Assembly (NCBI GenBank): GCA_017857755.1
Contig: JAFMCM010000002.1
Location: 23,328-87,327, forward strand
Reading direction: 5' to 3'
From: Methylophilaceae bacterium
Lineage (GTDB): Bacteria > Pseudomonadota > Gammaproteobacteria > Burkholderiales > Methylophilaceae
DNA: 64,000 nt
The position numbers and the translations under genes were made by a program. Below are positions 53,217-62,779 of the stretch, one piece after another (positions within the stretch are counted from its first letter, which is position 1; every line of letters starts with the position of its first letter). The notes under the pieces are model-generated. The model had not been told where the DNA came from, made no database searches, and saw only the letters and a program-made list of their open reading frames with translations.

Positions 53217-54431
53217 ATGACTAAAGGTAATGAAGTGGATGATTTGAAAAAAAGAGCACTTGAATATCATGCGTTTCCTGTGCCTGGTAAATTGACTGTT
53301 GAATCGTCTAAGCCTTGCGAGACACAGGGTGATTTGTCATTGGCTTATACGCCAGGGGTTGCCGCTCCTGTGCTTGAGATTCAGGCTGACCCTGATTGCG
53401 CCTATCGTTATACCAATAAAGGCAACTTAATTGCGGTGATTAGTGATGGTACCGCAGTATTGGGATTGGGGAATGTCGGCGCTTTAGCTAGCAAGCCGGT
53501 GATGGAGGGTAAAGCGGTTTTGTTTAAACGGTTTGCTGGGATTGATGTCTTTGATATTGAAGTGAATGCAAAAACACCAGACGAATTTATTGAAACAGTG
53601 GTTAATATCGCGCCGACTTTTGGTGGGATTAATTTAGAAGATATTGCTGCGCCGCATTGTTTTTATATTGAAAACGAATTAAAAAAACGCTTGAATATTC
53701 CAGTTTTTCATGACGATCAACACGGTACTGCTGTGATTGTTGCTGGTGCGCTGTTGAATGCGCTTGAGATACAAGGCAAAACTTTGCCAAAGGCTAAAAT
53801 TGTCTTTTTGGGCGCGGGTGCTGCTGGGTGTTCGTGTGCTAAATTGCTGCAATCCATGGGCGCAACCCATATTACGATGGTTGATCGTTCTGGTGTATTA
53901 GATACAAACCGTCAAGACTTACATGATAATAATCGCGTGCTAGCTGTTGCGCCTTCCCATGCGAACACATTGGCGGATGTAATGCATGACGCCGATGTGT
54001 TTATCGGCGTTTCGGCCAAGAATGCCCTAGATGCGGCATTAGTTAAGCGGATGGCAAAGAATCCGATTATTTTTGCATTAGCCAACCCAGATCCAGAAAT
54101 TTTACCGAGTGTGGCACATGCGATTAGAGATGACATTTTGATGGCAACGGGTCGTAGTGATTTTCCTAATCAAGTGAATAATGCCTTGTGTTTTCCTTAT
54201 TTATTTAAAGGTGCTTTAAATGCAAAGGCCACACAAATTACGGAAGCCATGAAAATAGCAGCCGCACATGCACTGAGCGAATTGGCACGTGAGCCTGTGC
54301 CAGCTGATGTGCTGGCGGCGTATGGTTTAAACACATTAACATTTGGTAAAGACTATATTATCCCTAAACCATTTGATCGGCGGCTGTTAGATAAAATATC
54401 AACAGCGGTGGCCAATGCGGCGAAAGTGTAA
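53217..54431 (+). CDS. malic enzyme, short form
   Basis: A 404-residue malic enzyme: LSLAYTPGVAAPVLEIQ near 40-56, the catalytic NLEDIAAPHCF, NIPVFHDDQHGTAVIVAGAL (160-179), and the nucleotide-binding GAGAAGCSCAKLL near 200. It lacks the phosphotransacetylase-like domain of the 759-residue MaeB. It oxidatively decarboxylates malate to pyruvate. Related sdh clusters in betaproteobacteria often have malate dehydrogenase at this place, so malic enzyme may take over as the malate exit. It begins 41 nt after gntR and 2 nt before sdhC. Confidence 0.94.
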   Translation: MTKGNEVDDLKKRALEYHAFPVPGKLTVESSKPCETQGDLSLAYTPGVAAPVLEIQADPDCAYRYTNKGNLIAVISDGTAVLGLGNVGALASKPVMEGKAVLFKRFAGIDVFDIEVNAKTPDEFIETVVNIAPTFGGINLEDIAAPHCFYIENELKKRLNIPVFHDDQHGTAVIVAGALLNALEIQGKTLPKAKIVFLGAGAAGCSCAKLLQSMGATHITMVDRSGVLDTNRQDLHDNNRVLAVAPSHANTLADVMHDADVFIGVSAKNALDAALVKRMAKNPIIFALANPDPEILPSVAHAIRDDILMATGRSDFPNQVNNALCFPYLFKGALNAKATQITEAMKIAAAHALSELAREPVPADVLAAYGLNTLTFGKDYIIPKPFDRRLLDKISTAVANAAKV

Positions 54432-54433
54432 AT

Positions 54434-54820
54434 ATGCAAAAGCAATCGCCTAACAATCGACCTAAAAATTTAAATTTGTTCACCATTAAGTTGCCTATTA
54501 ACGCACTGGTGTCCATCTTGCATCGCGCTTCTGGTGTGGCTTTATTTTTGTTATTACCGTTTATGTTGTCCTTGTTGCAACAGTCTTTGATCTCCGCGAC
54601 AGGATATCAAGCTGTTAGCCAAATGTTCAATCATGCCTTTGTTAAGCTGTTGTTAATTGCGTGTTCATGGGCGTTTTTTCATCACTTTTATGCTGGCATA
54701 AGGCATTTATTACAAGATGTCCATTGGATGACGACATTACAGAAGTCACGTTTTACTGGTCGTGTGGTGTTGATATTAGTTGGTTTATCAGTGGTGCTTT
54801 TTGCCTGGAGTATTTTTTGA
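54434..54820 (+). CDS. sdhC: succinate dehydrogenase cytochrome b556 subunit
   Basis: A 128-residue membrane anchor with three helices. VSILHRASGVALFLLL (26-41) contains the conserved Ser27/Arg31 quinone-site pair, and HHFYAGIRHLLQDVH (83-97) carries the haem ligand His. Stop and the sdhD start overlap (TGATG). Confidence 0.94.
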   Translation: MQKQSPNNRPKNLNLFTIKLPINALVSILHRASGVALFLLLPFMLSLLQQSLISATGYQAVSQMFNHAFVKLLLIACSWAFFHHFYAGIRHLLQDVHWMTTLQKSRFTGRVVLILVGLSVVLFAWSIF

Positions 54821-55164
54821 TGTTCGCGCTATTAACAAACAAGTATCCTGGTATGCGTGTCTGGTTGTCGCAACGGATAACAGCCGTAGTGATGGCGGCT
54901 TATGTGGTGTTATTAATTATTGCACTATTGATGCTACAACCAAGCGACTATGCTGCTTGGCGTGTATTTGCTGGCAGTACGGTATTTCGTCTGGCGACTT
55001 TGTTATGTTTTATCTGTCTCAGCGTGCATGCTTGGGTAGGGGTTCGCGATGTATTGCGTGATTATATTTTTAATCAAACCTTACGCACTTATTTACAAAT
55101 CTTGGTTGATTTGTTGTTGGTCGCTTATGTGGTTTGGCTTTCATTGATACTTTGGGGTTTATAA
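54820..55164 (+). CDS. sdhD: succinate dehydrogenase hydrophobic membrane anchor subunit
   Basis: A 114-residue protein with three helices. WLSQRITAVVMAAYVV is typical of the first helix, and LSVHAWVGVRDVLRDYI (68-84) holds His70, the haem b ligand, and the conserved Arg-Asp pair near the quinone site. Start at ATG 54820 overlaps the sdhC stop by 1 nt; in-frame codons farther upstream lie within sdhC. Confidence 0.92.
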   Translation: MFALLTNKYPGMRVWLSQRITAVVMAAYVVLLIIALLMLQPSDYAAWRVFAGSTVFRLATLLCFICLSVHAWVGVRDVLRDYIFNQTLRTYLQILVDLLLVAYVVWLSLILWGL

Positions 55165-56922
55165 ATGGCATTAATACAGCATCAGTTTGATACAGTGATT
55201 GTTGGCGGCGGTGGCGCCGGTTTGAGGGCGGCATTAGCCTTGGCTGAATCAGGCGTGCAAGTTGCGGTGCTATCAAAATTGTTTCCAACTCGTTCACATA
55301 CAGTGGCTGCACAAGGCGGTATCGCGGCGGCGCTGGGAAATGTTGCAGAGGATAAATGGATTTGGCATATGTATGACACCATCAAAGGCTCGGACTTTTT
55401 GGGAGATCAAGATGCGATTGAATTCATGTGTAAGAATGCAGCAAAAGCCATTATTGAACTAGAACATTTTGGCATGCCTTTTGACCGACTAGAAAACGGT
55501 AAAATTTTTCAGCGGCCTTTTGGTGGAATGACCAAAAACTTTGGTGAATCAGAAATATCACGGACTTGTGCCGTGGCCGACCGAACTGGGCATGCCATGC
55601 TACACACCTTGTACCAACGTAATGTCAAAGCCAAAACTGAATTTTTTATTGAGTGGTACGCCCTAGATTTAATTCGAAATCCAGCGGGTGACGTATTAGG
55701 TGTGCTGGCTTTGCAGATTGAAACTGGTGAGATTCATCTTTTTCAAGCAAAAACCACATTGTTAGCGACGGGGGGTGCGGGTCGTATCTTTCAGGCTAGT
55801 ACGAATGCGTATGCGTGTACAGGTGATGGTTTAGGTATGGCGGCACGTGCGGGTATTCCACTGCAAGATATGGAATTTTGGCAATTTCATCCAACGGGTG
55901 TGTTGCATGCTGGTGTGCTGATTACAGAGGGAGTGCGTGGAGAAGGTGGTTATCTGGTCAATAGCGAGGGTGAGCGTTTTATGGAGCGTTATGCACCAAC
56001 GGCTAAAGATTTGGCGAGTCGAGATGTGGTGTCGCGTGCTTCAGCGACAGAGATTAAAGAAGGTAGAGGTGTTGGTCAAGATAAAAATGCGGTGTATTTA
56101 AAACTGGATCATTTGGGCGAAGATATCATCGATCAACGTTTACCTGGTATTCGCGAAATTGCAAAAACGTTTGCTAATGTTGATCCCGTGAAAGACCCGA
56201 TTCCTGTTGTGCCAACTTGCCATTATATGATGGGAGGTATACCAACCAATCTGAATGGGCAAGTGGTCGTACCAGATGGTGATGGAGAGAAAATCATCAA
56301 TGGTCTTTATGCTGTCGGTGAGTGCGCCTGTGTTTCAGTTCACGGTGCAAACCGTCTAGGCTCGAATTCATTGTTAGATTTGGTCGTATTTGGTAAACAA
56401 GCAGGTAACCATATTGCTGAGTTTGTTAAGCGCAATAGCGCCCATCAACCATTACCAGCCGATGTTGGAGATGCGACAGTGCAAAGAGTCAATCGATTCT
56501 TCAAAGCCGAAGGTGAGAACATGATGCAAACGCGCATTGATATGCGTAAAACAATGCAATCGCATTGTGGCGTATTTCGCTTTCCTGATTTGTTAGAAAA
56601 AGGCGTGTCAGAAATTGATGCTATTGCTAAGCGTGTTGAACATTTGGTGATTAAAGATAAAAGCAAAGTGTTTAATACGGCGCTAGTTGAGGCGCTGGAA
56701 TTGGATAATATGATTGAAGTAGCGGTAGCCACTATGCACACTGCCCATCACCGTAAAGAAAGTCGTGGCGCACATGCGCGCGAAGATTATGAGTTACGCG
56801 ACGATAAAAACTGGCTCACCCATTCCCTGTACTACAAACATGGTCAAAAAATAAGCTACAAAGCCGTTCGTTTAAAACCACTCACGGTGGCATCCTTTGA
56901 ACCTAAAGCGAGAGTTTACTGA
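55165..56922 (+). CDS. sdhA: succinate dehydrogenase flavoprotein subunit
   Basis: A 585-residue FAD subunit. FAD binding: [18 protein letters not shown] (13-30). His45 in [10 protein letters not shown] is the covalent FAD attachment site. Substrate/catalytic segments: [22 protein letters not shown] and [19 protein letters not shown]. The last residues [16 protein letters not shown] match the family. The ATG directly follows the sdhD stop. It works in the inner membrane, taking electrons from succinate to quinone. Confidence 0.97.
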   Translation: MALIQHQFDTVIVGGGGAGLRAALALAESGVQVAVLSKLFPTRSHTVAAQGGIAAALGNVAEDKWIWHMYDTIKGSDFLGDQDAIEFMCKNAAKAIIELEHFGMPFDRLENGKIFQRPFGGMTKNFGESEISRTCAVADRTGHAMLHTLYQRNVKAKTEFFIEWYALDLIRNPAGDVLGVLALQIETGEIHLFQAKTTLLATGGAGRIFQASTNAYACTGDGLGMAARAGIPLQDMEFWQFHPTGVLHAGVLITEGVRGEGGYLVNSEGERFMERYAPTAKDLASRDVVSRASATEIKEGRGVGQDKNAVYLKLDHLGEDIIDQRLPGIREIAKTFANVDPVKDPIPVVPTCHYMMGGIPTNLNGQVVVPDGDGEKIINGLYAVGECACVSVHGANRLGSNSLLDLVVFGKQAGNHIAEFVKRNSAHQPLPADVGDATVQRVNRFFKAEGENMMQTRIDMRKTMQSHCGVFRFPDLLEKGVSEIDAIAKRVEHLVIKDKSKVFNTALVEALELDNMIEVAVATMHTAHHRKESRGAHAREDYELRDDKNWLTHSLYYKHGQKISYKAVRLKPLTVASFEPKARVY

Positions 56923-56923
56923 T

Positions 56924-57670
56924 ATGAAACTATCCATTTATCGATTTGACCCAGATGTCGATGAAAAGCCATATATGCAAGATTATGATGTTGCGTTGCA
57001 AGAGGGCGATAATATGTTATTGGATGCTTTGTTGCGCGTGAAGCATCAAGATGATTCCATGAGCTTACGTAAATCGTGTCGTGAAGGAATTTGTGGAAGT
57101 GACGCGGTTAACATTAATGGCAAAAATGGTTTAGCTTGCATTACAAGAATTGCCGATTTAACCGAACCAGTTGTGGTTAGACCTTTACCAGGTTTGCCCG
57201 TTATCCGAGACCTTGTAGTGGATATGACGCAGTTTTATGAGCACTTTAATTCAGTTGATCCTTATCTTAAAAATGACGATCCTTTACCTGAAACTGAGCG
57301 TTTACAAAGTCCAGAAGATAGAGCAAAGTTGGATGGCTTGTATGAGTGTATTTTGTGTGGTGCGTGCACAACGTCATGCCCAAGCTTTTGGTGGAATCCA
57401 GATAAATTTGTCGGGCCAGCTGCTTTATTGCAAGCATACCGTTTTATTGTGGACTCTCGGGATCAAGCACAAGCTGAGCGATTAGAGAATTTAGAAGATC
57501 CTTACCGATTGTATCGTTGCCATAACATCATGAATTGCGTAGAAGTATGTCCTAAAAAATTAAGTCCCAATGCAGCGATTGTTGCGATTAAAGATTTGAA
57601 AATTGCTGGCGCAACAGTGAATAATCAAGATAAACCAGCCAAAAAGATATTTGGCATTAAGGTAGGATAA
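56924..57670 (+). CDS. sdhB: succinate dehydrogenase iron-sulfur subunit
   Basis: A 248-residue subunit with three Fe-S clusters: 2Fe-2S at Cys52, Cys57, (Asp60) and Cys72, and the 4Fe-4S and 3Fe-4S clusters in CILCGACTTSCPSFWW (about 142-157) and CHNIMNCVEVCPKKLSP. The Asp in place of the fourth plant-type Cys is also found in E. coli. Start at 56924, 1 nt after the sdhA stop. Confidence 0.97.
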   Translation: MKLSIYRFDPDVDEKPYMQDYDVALQEGDNMLLDALLRVKHQDDSMSLRKSCREGICGSDAVNINGKNGLACITRIADLTEPVVVRPLPGLPVIRDLVVDMTQFYEHFNSVDPYLKNDDPLPETERLQSPEDRAKLDGLYECILCGACTTSCPSFWWNPDKFVGPAALLQAYRFIVDSRDQAQAERLENLEDPYRLYRCHNIMNCVEVCPKKLSPNAAIVAIKDLKIAGATVNNQDKPAKKIFGIKVG

Positions 57671-57672
57671 AA

Positions 57673-57942
57673 ATGATTAATGCTGAAAGTATTCAAGCGG
57701 CAGAACAAAGACGTCTTGCTTGGCGCTGTAGAAGAGGTATGTTGGAACTCGATATTATTTTACAACAATTTGTTAGTCAGTATTTTACTCAACTGACATT
57801 AAACGAATTAGCGGCATTTGATACGTTTTTAGCCATGTCCGATCACGAGCTATGGCAGGTGCTTGGTATGAAAAATCTACATTTAAAAAGTGAGTCTCAA
57901 CAATCCATTATCGATAAACTGCACCATATGCAATCGGTTTAA
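57673..57942 (+). CDS. sdhE: succinate dehydrogenase assembly factor (FAD attachment)
   Basis: An 89-residue SdhE/YgfY protein with the essential RGMLELD motif at 21-27 and a helical fold. It promotes covalent FAD insertion into SdhA. It is 2 nt after sdhB. In many betaproteobacteria gltA follows at this spot; here a CitE-like gene follows. Confidence 0.93.
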   Translation: MINAESIQAAEQRRLAWRCRRGMLELDIILQQFVSQYFTQLTLNELAAFDTFLAMSDHELWQVLGMKNLHLKSESQQSIIDKLHHMQSV

Positions 57943-57987
57943 AGTTGCCGACCTTCATCATCAATCAATAACTAAAGAGAGTGTTTT

Positions 57988-59103
57988 ATGCGTGATAAAA
58001 AGAGAAAAGGCAATACCAGTTTGGGTGATTACTGGCCTGGTATTCAGCTGTATTATCCACCCGTAAAATATGCCCCAAGTTTGGGTATTTATGAGGATAT
58101 GGACCAAGCGGCGGCCAGATTGGTCAGACATGCGCACTATACTATCGCCCATACGCTTATTTTTGACTTGGAAGATGGATGCCGTCAAAAAGAGATGAGT
58201 CGCGATTTGCTTCGTCAAGAACTCAAGGCTTTACGTAAGGTGAACCCACGCGTCACCATTGCCCTGCGTGTTAATTCTTTCCGTACCGATGAATACGAAC
58301 TTGATATGCAACTTGTCCGAGACATGGGAGATTATGTTGATGTCATCATGTTGGCTAAAGCAGGGGAGGTCTATGGTGCGGCTGAGGTGAGGGATTTATC
58401 TAGTTTACTGTTGGATATTAATCCCAACATTACTATCCAGCCGATTATTGAGCACCCCAAGTCACTCAAAATTGCACCTGAACTGATGCAATATAAAGCG
58501 GTGAAGCATGTGGTTTTTGGTATTCATGACTTCTCAAAAGCGATGGGAATTCATATCACACCAACGGATTGGATTGAAGAGTTGAAATTCTACATGAATC
58601 AGCTGATGTTTGAAGCACGTATTGCAGGTAAAGGCGTGATTGGTGGTGTGGAAACCTTAATTGGCGCCAATATCATGCCTGAGAAATATCTTGAGCCACA
58701 AGACGTTAGGCGTTGGTTGGACTTACATGGCGATGATGAATCTCGCATCGTTTATAAACATGCGTGCCAAGAAGCTGCTATGGGGTTGACTGGGAAGCAA
58801 GTGATTCATCCAGGACATATTCACCTATGTAAAACCGCTTATACCCCATCACCCGTGGATATTAAGAAAAAGGTGGCTATTTTAAAAGCGGCGATTGAGG
58901 CGGACGCACTACAAGGTGGTGCGATTAAATTTGAAGGCGAAATGTTAGATCCGCCAATGTTTGGTAAAGCATTACAGACTTTGCTTCGTGCACATGCCTT
59001 GCGCTCACTGACTGCCGAAGACATGGATTTTGCTGTTTATGTATTGGAACAACTGCCAGAGCAAGTAGTAAGACAAAACTGGCCATATGGAGTACTTTTA
59101 TAA
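57988..59103 (+). CDS. HpcH/HpaI-CitE family lyase (third copy)
   Basis: A 371-residue CitE-like protein with intact key residues: FDLEDGCRQKE near 59-69, Glu in IQPIIEHPKSL, and Asp in VFGIHDFSKAMGI. The fold is extended at the C-terminus (about 300-371) beyond standard CitE. It should break or form a malyl-CoA-type ester. The stop overlaps the start of the acyl-CoA ligase gene (TAATG), so the enzymes are coupled. Candidates are citramalyl-CoA lyase (acetyl-CoA + pyruvate) and malyl-CoA lyase (acetyl-CoA + glyoxylate). Confidence 0.8.
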   Translation: MRDKKRKGNTSLGDYWPGIQLYYPPVKYAPSLGIYEDMDQAAARLVRHAHYTIAHTLIFDLEDGCRQKEMSRDLLRQELKALRKVNPRVTIALRVNSFRTDEYELDMQLVRDMGDYVDVIMLAKAGEVYGAAEVRDLSSLLLDINPNITIQPIIEHPKSLKIAPELMQYKAVKHVVFGIHDFSKAMGIHITPTDWIEELKFYMNQLMFEARIAGKGVIGGVETLIGANIMPEKYLEPQDVRRWLDLHGDDESRIVYKHACQEAAMGLTGKQVIHPGHIHLCKTAYTPSPVDIKKKVAILKAAIEADALQGGAIKFEGEMLDPPMFGKALQTLLRAHALRSLTAEDMDFAVYVLEQLPEQVVRQNWPYGVLL

Positions 59104-60749
59104 TGTTCGAAAAATTTGCAGACTGGCAGTGGGATATTCCGACAAACTTTAATATTGGTGTAGCCTGCAGTGATCGCCATTTAGGAACACCAGCGGCCGA
59201 TCATATTGCTATGATCGTTGAAGATGAGGTGCTTGGCACATCGCAAATGACCTTTGCTGAGCTCGCTCATCAAACCAATCAATTTGCTCAATTATTGCGT
59301 CAACTTAATGTAAAAGTAGGTGACCGTGTTCTAGTGCGATTACCAAACAGCTTAGATTATCCAATCGCTTTTCTAGGGGCGATGAAAATGGGGGCGATAG
59401 CGGTGCCAACATCTACCTTATTGACCGCAGAGGAAGTGGCTTATTTAGCTAAAGATTCTGGCGCCAGCGTATTAGTTACTGATGCCAAAGCTTGGGTTGC
59501 TATGGAAAATGCAATGCTGGAAAATTTAAACCAAACGCCAAACTTGTCGCATATATTGCTCTCACAGATGGCTGATACCAGCCCAGTGGGTAATACGCAT
59601 GAACGCTTGCATGTGCAGAGTCTTTCAAGCGCTTTGTCTGCGATTGCACGTTTTGACGCGCCTTATGAAAGTAAAGCCGAGGATCCTGCATACCTGGTTT
59701 ATACCTCAGGTACAACTGGATATCCCAAAGGTGTACTACATGCTCACCGTGCGTTGCTTGGACGTCAACCAGCTGCACAGTATTGGTTTAACTATACTCA
59801 GAAAACAGATCGCATTGTCCATTCGGGCAAATTTAATTGGACATATGTACTCGGTTCAGGTTTGATGGACCCATTGTATTTAGGTAAAACAGTGATTGTG
59901 TATGAAGGTAAAAATAGCGCCCATACTTGGTTGGATTTGATTAGCAAGCACCAAGCGACTATTTTTATTGGTGTGCCAACCATTTACCGTCAAATTTTAC
60001 AAAAAACTGAAGCGACAAAGGCGGATATTCCGAGTTTATGCCACTACATGAGTGCAGGGGAGCACTTGTCAGATGAAGTATTAAGTCAATGGAAATCACG
60101 CTTTCATTTAGATATTTATGAAGCGGTTGGCATGAGTGAGTTTTCATATTACTTGAGTCAAAGTCAATATCGTCCTATTCGTCCTGGTTCTGCGGGGTTT
60201 CCACAACCTGGTCATCACATTCGATTACTTAATCCAGACACCTTGCAAGAGGTTGAAGCTGGAGTTGAGGGTATGATTAGTGTGCCATTGGATGATCCTG
60301 GCGTGTTTTTAAATTATTGGAACTTGCCAGAAGAAACGGCAAAATATAAACATGATGGCTATTTCTTTACTGGCGATTATGCTAAATACGATGAGGACGG
60401 TTATATTTGGTTTTTAGGTCGTAAAGATGACATTATCAAAAGTTTTGGCTATCGCGTTTCACCTTATGAAATTGAGCGTGTTTATAAAGGACATCCTGAT
60501 GTCGCTGATTGCGCCGCAATTGGTGAGGAAATTGAAAAAGATAAATTGCTAGTGGTCATTTATGTGATCTTAAAACACGATGCACAATCAAGCCCTGATG
60601 CGTTATTGGCATATGGTAAGCAACATTTGGCCGCTTATAAAGCGCCTAAAACTGTGTATTTTGCCAACGATTTTCCCCGTACAAAAAATGGTAAAATCTT
60701 ACGCAAAGATATAAGCCCTAATATTGCAACTGTGCGCTCTTCAAGATGA
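59103..60749 (+). CDS. AMP-dependent acyl-CoA synthetase/ligase
   Basis: A 548-residue ANL-family ligase. The phosphate loop is YTSGTTGYPKGVLHAH (about 200-215), the YEAVGMSE motif is near 340, the hinge and Asp in GYFFTGDYAKYDEDGY near 419-434, and the catalytic lysine in KNGKILRK near 534. Size and pattern are like benzoate-/medium-chain acyl-CoA ligases and unlike the 630-residue PrpE/Acs. The substrate is unknown, and in this operon mesaconate, citramalate, malate or propionate are the plausible acids. It overlaps both neighbours (1 and 4 nt). Confidence 0.85.
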   Translation: MFEKFADWQWDIPTNFNIGVACSDRHLGTPAADHIAMIVEDEVLGTSQMTFAELAHQTNQFAQLLRQLNVKVGDRVLVRLPNSLDYPIAFLGAMKMGAIAVPTSTLLTAEEVAYLAKDSGASVLVTDAKAWVAMENAMLENLNQTPNLSHILLSQMADTSPVGNTHERLHVQSLSSALSAIARFDAPYESKAEDPAYLVYTSGTTGYPKGVLHAHRALLGRQPAAQYWFNYTQKTDRIVHSGKFNWTYVLGSGLMDPLYLGKTVIVYEGKNSAHTWLDLISKHQATIFIGVPTIYRQILQKTEATKADIPSLCHYMSAGEHLSDEVLSQWKSRFHLDIYEAVGMSEFSYYLSQSQYRPIRPGSAGFPQPGHHIRLLNPDTLQEVEAGVEGMISVPLDDPGVFLNYWNLPEETAKYKHDGYFFTGDYAKYDEDGYIWFLGRKDDIIKSFGYRVSPYEIERVYKGHPDVADCAAIGEEIEKDKLLVVIYVILKHDAQSSPDALLAYGKQHLAAYKAPKTVYFANDFPRTKNGKILRKDISPNIATVRSSR

Positions 60750-62299
60750 CTATCATACAAAAATCAGATTTTATCCAGAGTATTGCAGATGCGTTGCAAT
60801 ACATTTCTTACTATCATCCAAAAGACTATCTTCAAGCCTTAGGGAATGCGTACGAACTTGAAGACTCCCCTGCAGCCAAGGATGCAATTGCACAAATTTT
60901 AACAAATTCCAAAATGTGTGCTGAAGGCAAACGACCTATTTGCCAAGATACTGGCATTGTTGTTGCGTTTGTTGAAGTGGGGATGGATGTGCAATGGGGT
61001 TCTGACGTTGAAAGTGCCAATATGGACATCACGCAAATGGTGAATGCAGGTGTGCGTCGTGCTTATTTATTGCCAGAGAATAAGTTACGCGCTTCTATTG
61101 TGAATAATCCTGCTGGGAAGCGCACCAATACGGGTGATAATACGCCAGCAGTGGTGCATGTTAGTTTGGTTGCAGGCGATAAGGTTGCAGTCAAAATCGC
61201 AGCCAAAGGTGGCGGTTCCGAGAATAAAGCCAAATTGGCGATGCTCAATCCTAATGAGAGTATTGTGGATTGGGTGTTAACAGTGGTGCCTCAAATGGGC
61301 GCGGGTTGGTGTCCTCCTGGTATGTTGGGTATCGGGATTGGTGGCAGTGCAGAAAAAGCCATGTTAATGGCCAAAGCCTCGCTGATGCAGCCAATTGATT
61401 TACATGAATTGAAAGCAAAAGGCGCAACTAACCGAATTGAGGAATTGCGATTAGAGCTTTACGAGAAAGTCAATAATTTAGGGATAGGCGCGCAAGGTTT
61501 GGGTGGTTTAACCACGGTGCTAGATGTGAAAATATTGGATTATCCAACTCATGCCGCCAGTTTACCTGTGGCGATTATTCCCAATTGCGCTGCGACGCGA
61601 CATGTGGATTTTGAACTAGATGGAACAGGTGTGCCTGAACTAGTGCCACCGAATTTAGAAGACTATCCCAAGGTGAGTTGGGCACCAAGTGCTGAGGCAA
61701 AACGTGTTGATTTGAATACGGTGACTAAAGCAGAAACGCAAACATGGCAGGCGGGTGAGACATTATTGCTGAGTGGTCAATTATTAACAGGTAGGGATGC
61801 TGCGCACAAACGAATTGCAGAGTTGATTGCAGATGGCAAAAACTTGCCAGTAGATTTTACGAATCGCTTTATTTATTACGTCGGACCTGTTGATGCAGTT
61901 GGCGACGAAGCGGTTGGTCCAGCTGGCCCGACTACTTCGACTAGAATGGACCACTATAGCGATATGATGTTGGATACAGGCTTGTTAGGTTCTATTGGAA
62001 AAGCTGAGCGAGGTGAAGCTACCATACAGTCGATTGCAAAACATGCGTCTGTTTATTTAATGGCTGTTGGCGGTGCCGCTTACTTAGTCAGTAAAGCCAT
62101 TAAGCATGCTAAAGTGCTTGCGTTTGAAGATTTAGGTATGGAAGCGATTTATGCGTTTGATGTTGTAGATATGCCCGTTACGGTTGCAGTGAGTGCGAGT
62201 GGTGATTCAGTGCATACTACTGGGCCAGCCTACTGGAAAGATAAAATTGCGAAAAAAACTGGCAAGCAAAAGACTGTCCATATTCAGTCAATGGATTGA
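60746..62299 (+). CDS. class I (4Fe-4S) fumarate hydratase
   Basis: A 517-residue fumarase of the FumA/FumB class. N-terminal domain cysteine in KRPICQDTGIV (about 62-72), two more in GWCPPGMLGIGIGG and IPNCAATRHVDFE, and the C-terminal domain with FIYYVGPVDAVGDEAVGPAGPTTSTRMDHY (core GPAGPTTSTRMD). It hydrates fumarate to malate. Class I fumarases often hydrate mesaconate to citramalate as well, which would fit its coupling with the CitE-like lyase and the ligase (4-nt overlap). Confidence 0.95.
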   Translation: MTIIQKSDFIQSIADALQYISYYHPKDYLQALGNAYELEDSPAAKDAIAQILTNSKMCAEGKRPICQDTGIVVAFVEVGMDVQWGSDVESANMDITQMVNAGVRRAYLLPENKLRASIVNNPAGKRTNTGDNTPAVVHVSLVAGDKVAVKIAAKGGGSENKAKLAMLNPNESIVDWVLTVVPQMGAGWCPPGMLGIGIGGSAEKAMLMAKASLMQPIDLHELKAKGATNRIEELRLELYEKVNNLGIGAQGLGGLTTVLDVKILDYPTHAASLPVAIIPNCAATRHVDFELDGTGVPELVPPNLEDYPKVSWAPSAEAKRVDLNTVTKAETQTWQAGETLLLSGQLLTGRDAAHKRIAELIADGKNLPVDFTNRFIYYVGPVDAVGDEAVGPAGPTTSTRMDHYSDMMLDTGLLGSIGKAERGEATIQSIAKHASVYLMAVGGAAYLVSKAIKHAKVLAFEDLGMEAIYAFDVVDMPVTVAVSASGDSVHTTGPAYWKDKIAKKTGKQKTVHIQSMD

Positions 62300-62309
62300 G
62301 CGAATAGCC

Positions 62310-62327
62310 ATGTGTCTTTGGGCACAT
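62310..62327 (+). terminator. weak hairpin after the fumarase gene
   Basis: ATGTGTC / GGCACAT (one G-U pair) with a TTTG loop, 11 nt after the fumarase stop and followed by TTACTT. It may attenuate transcription before the EF-hand gene. The U-run is short. Confidence 0.35.
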
Positions 62328-62387
62328 TTACTTCGAGTTAAATGGATTAATCTTGGTTGAAATGTTAGTATGAACAGAGGTGAAAAC

Positions 62388-62690
62388 ATGACCAACTTAG
62401 TGAAATTAATACTGCCGTTTGCTTTACTGATCGGACGCTCATCCGCGAGTGCTGTTGAGCTGTTGGATTATTTAACGGACGCTAAAGGCCAATATGCTGG
62501 CCCTAGTGTAGAGGACAATATAGCCAAAATGGATACTGATCGAAATGGTTTTGCAGATGTCTTCGAAGTGCGTGCTTTTTTGGAGTTAAAGCACGGCGTC
62601 GGCTATCAAAAAGCATTGTTAGACCGATGGGAAGTGGCTGCAAATACGACCAGCTGTGGCACCTCTTTTGCTAAAGAATTGACCGAATAA
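62388..62690 (+). CDS. small exported EF-hand protein
   Basis: A 100-residue protein with a signal peptide (1-22, ending SSASA). One canonical EF-hand loop, DTDRNGFADVFE (49-60), has Asp, Asp, Asn and Glu at the calcium positions 1, 3, 5 and 12. A helix VRAFLELKHG follows. A single cysteine sits near the C-terminus. I chose ATG 62388 (AGAGG 7 nt before it). It is placed between fumarase and acnB genes, although an exported calcium binder has no obvious role in their pathway. I recognise no named family. Confidence 0.72.
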   Translation: MTNLVKLILPFALLIGRSSASAVELLDYLTDAKGQYAGPSVEDNIAKMDTDRNGFADVFEVRAFLELKHGVGYQKALLDRWEVAANTTSCGTSFAKELTE

Positions 62691-62779
62691 ATTTTCCAGT
62701 CGCATCAACCGTTATCCATAATGACAGAATAATCAAAGATCGTAATAGACAAAATCCATATTAAAACCGAGGCATGACA

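Noticed and set aside
54661..54819. upstream extension of SdhD
   Set aside because: Lies within sdhC in another frame; the TGATG overlap start at 54820 gives the normal family length.
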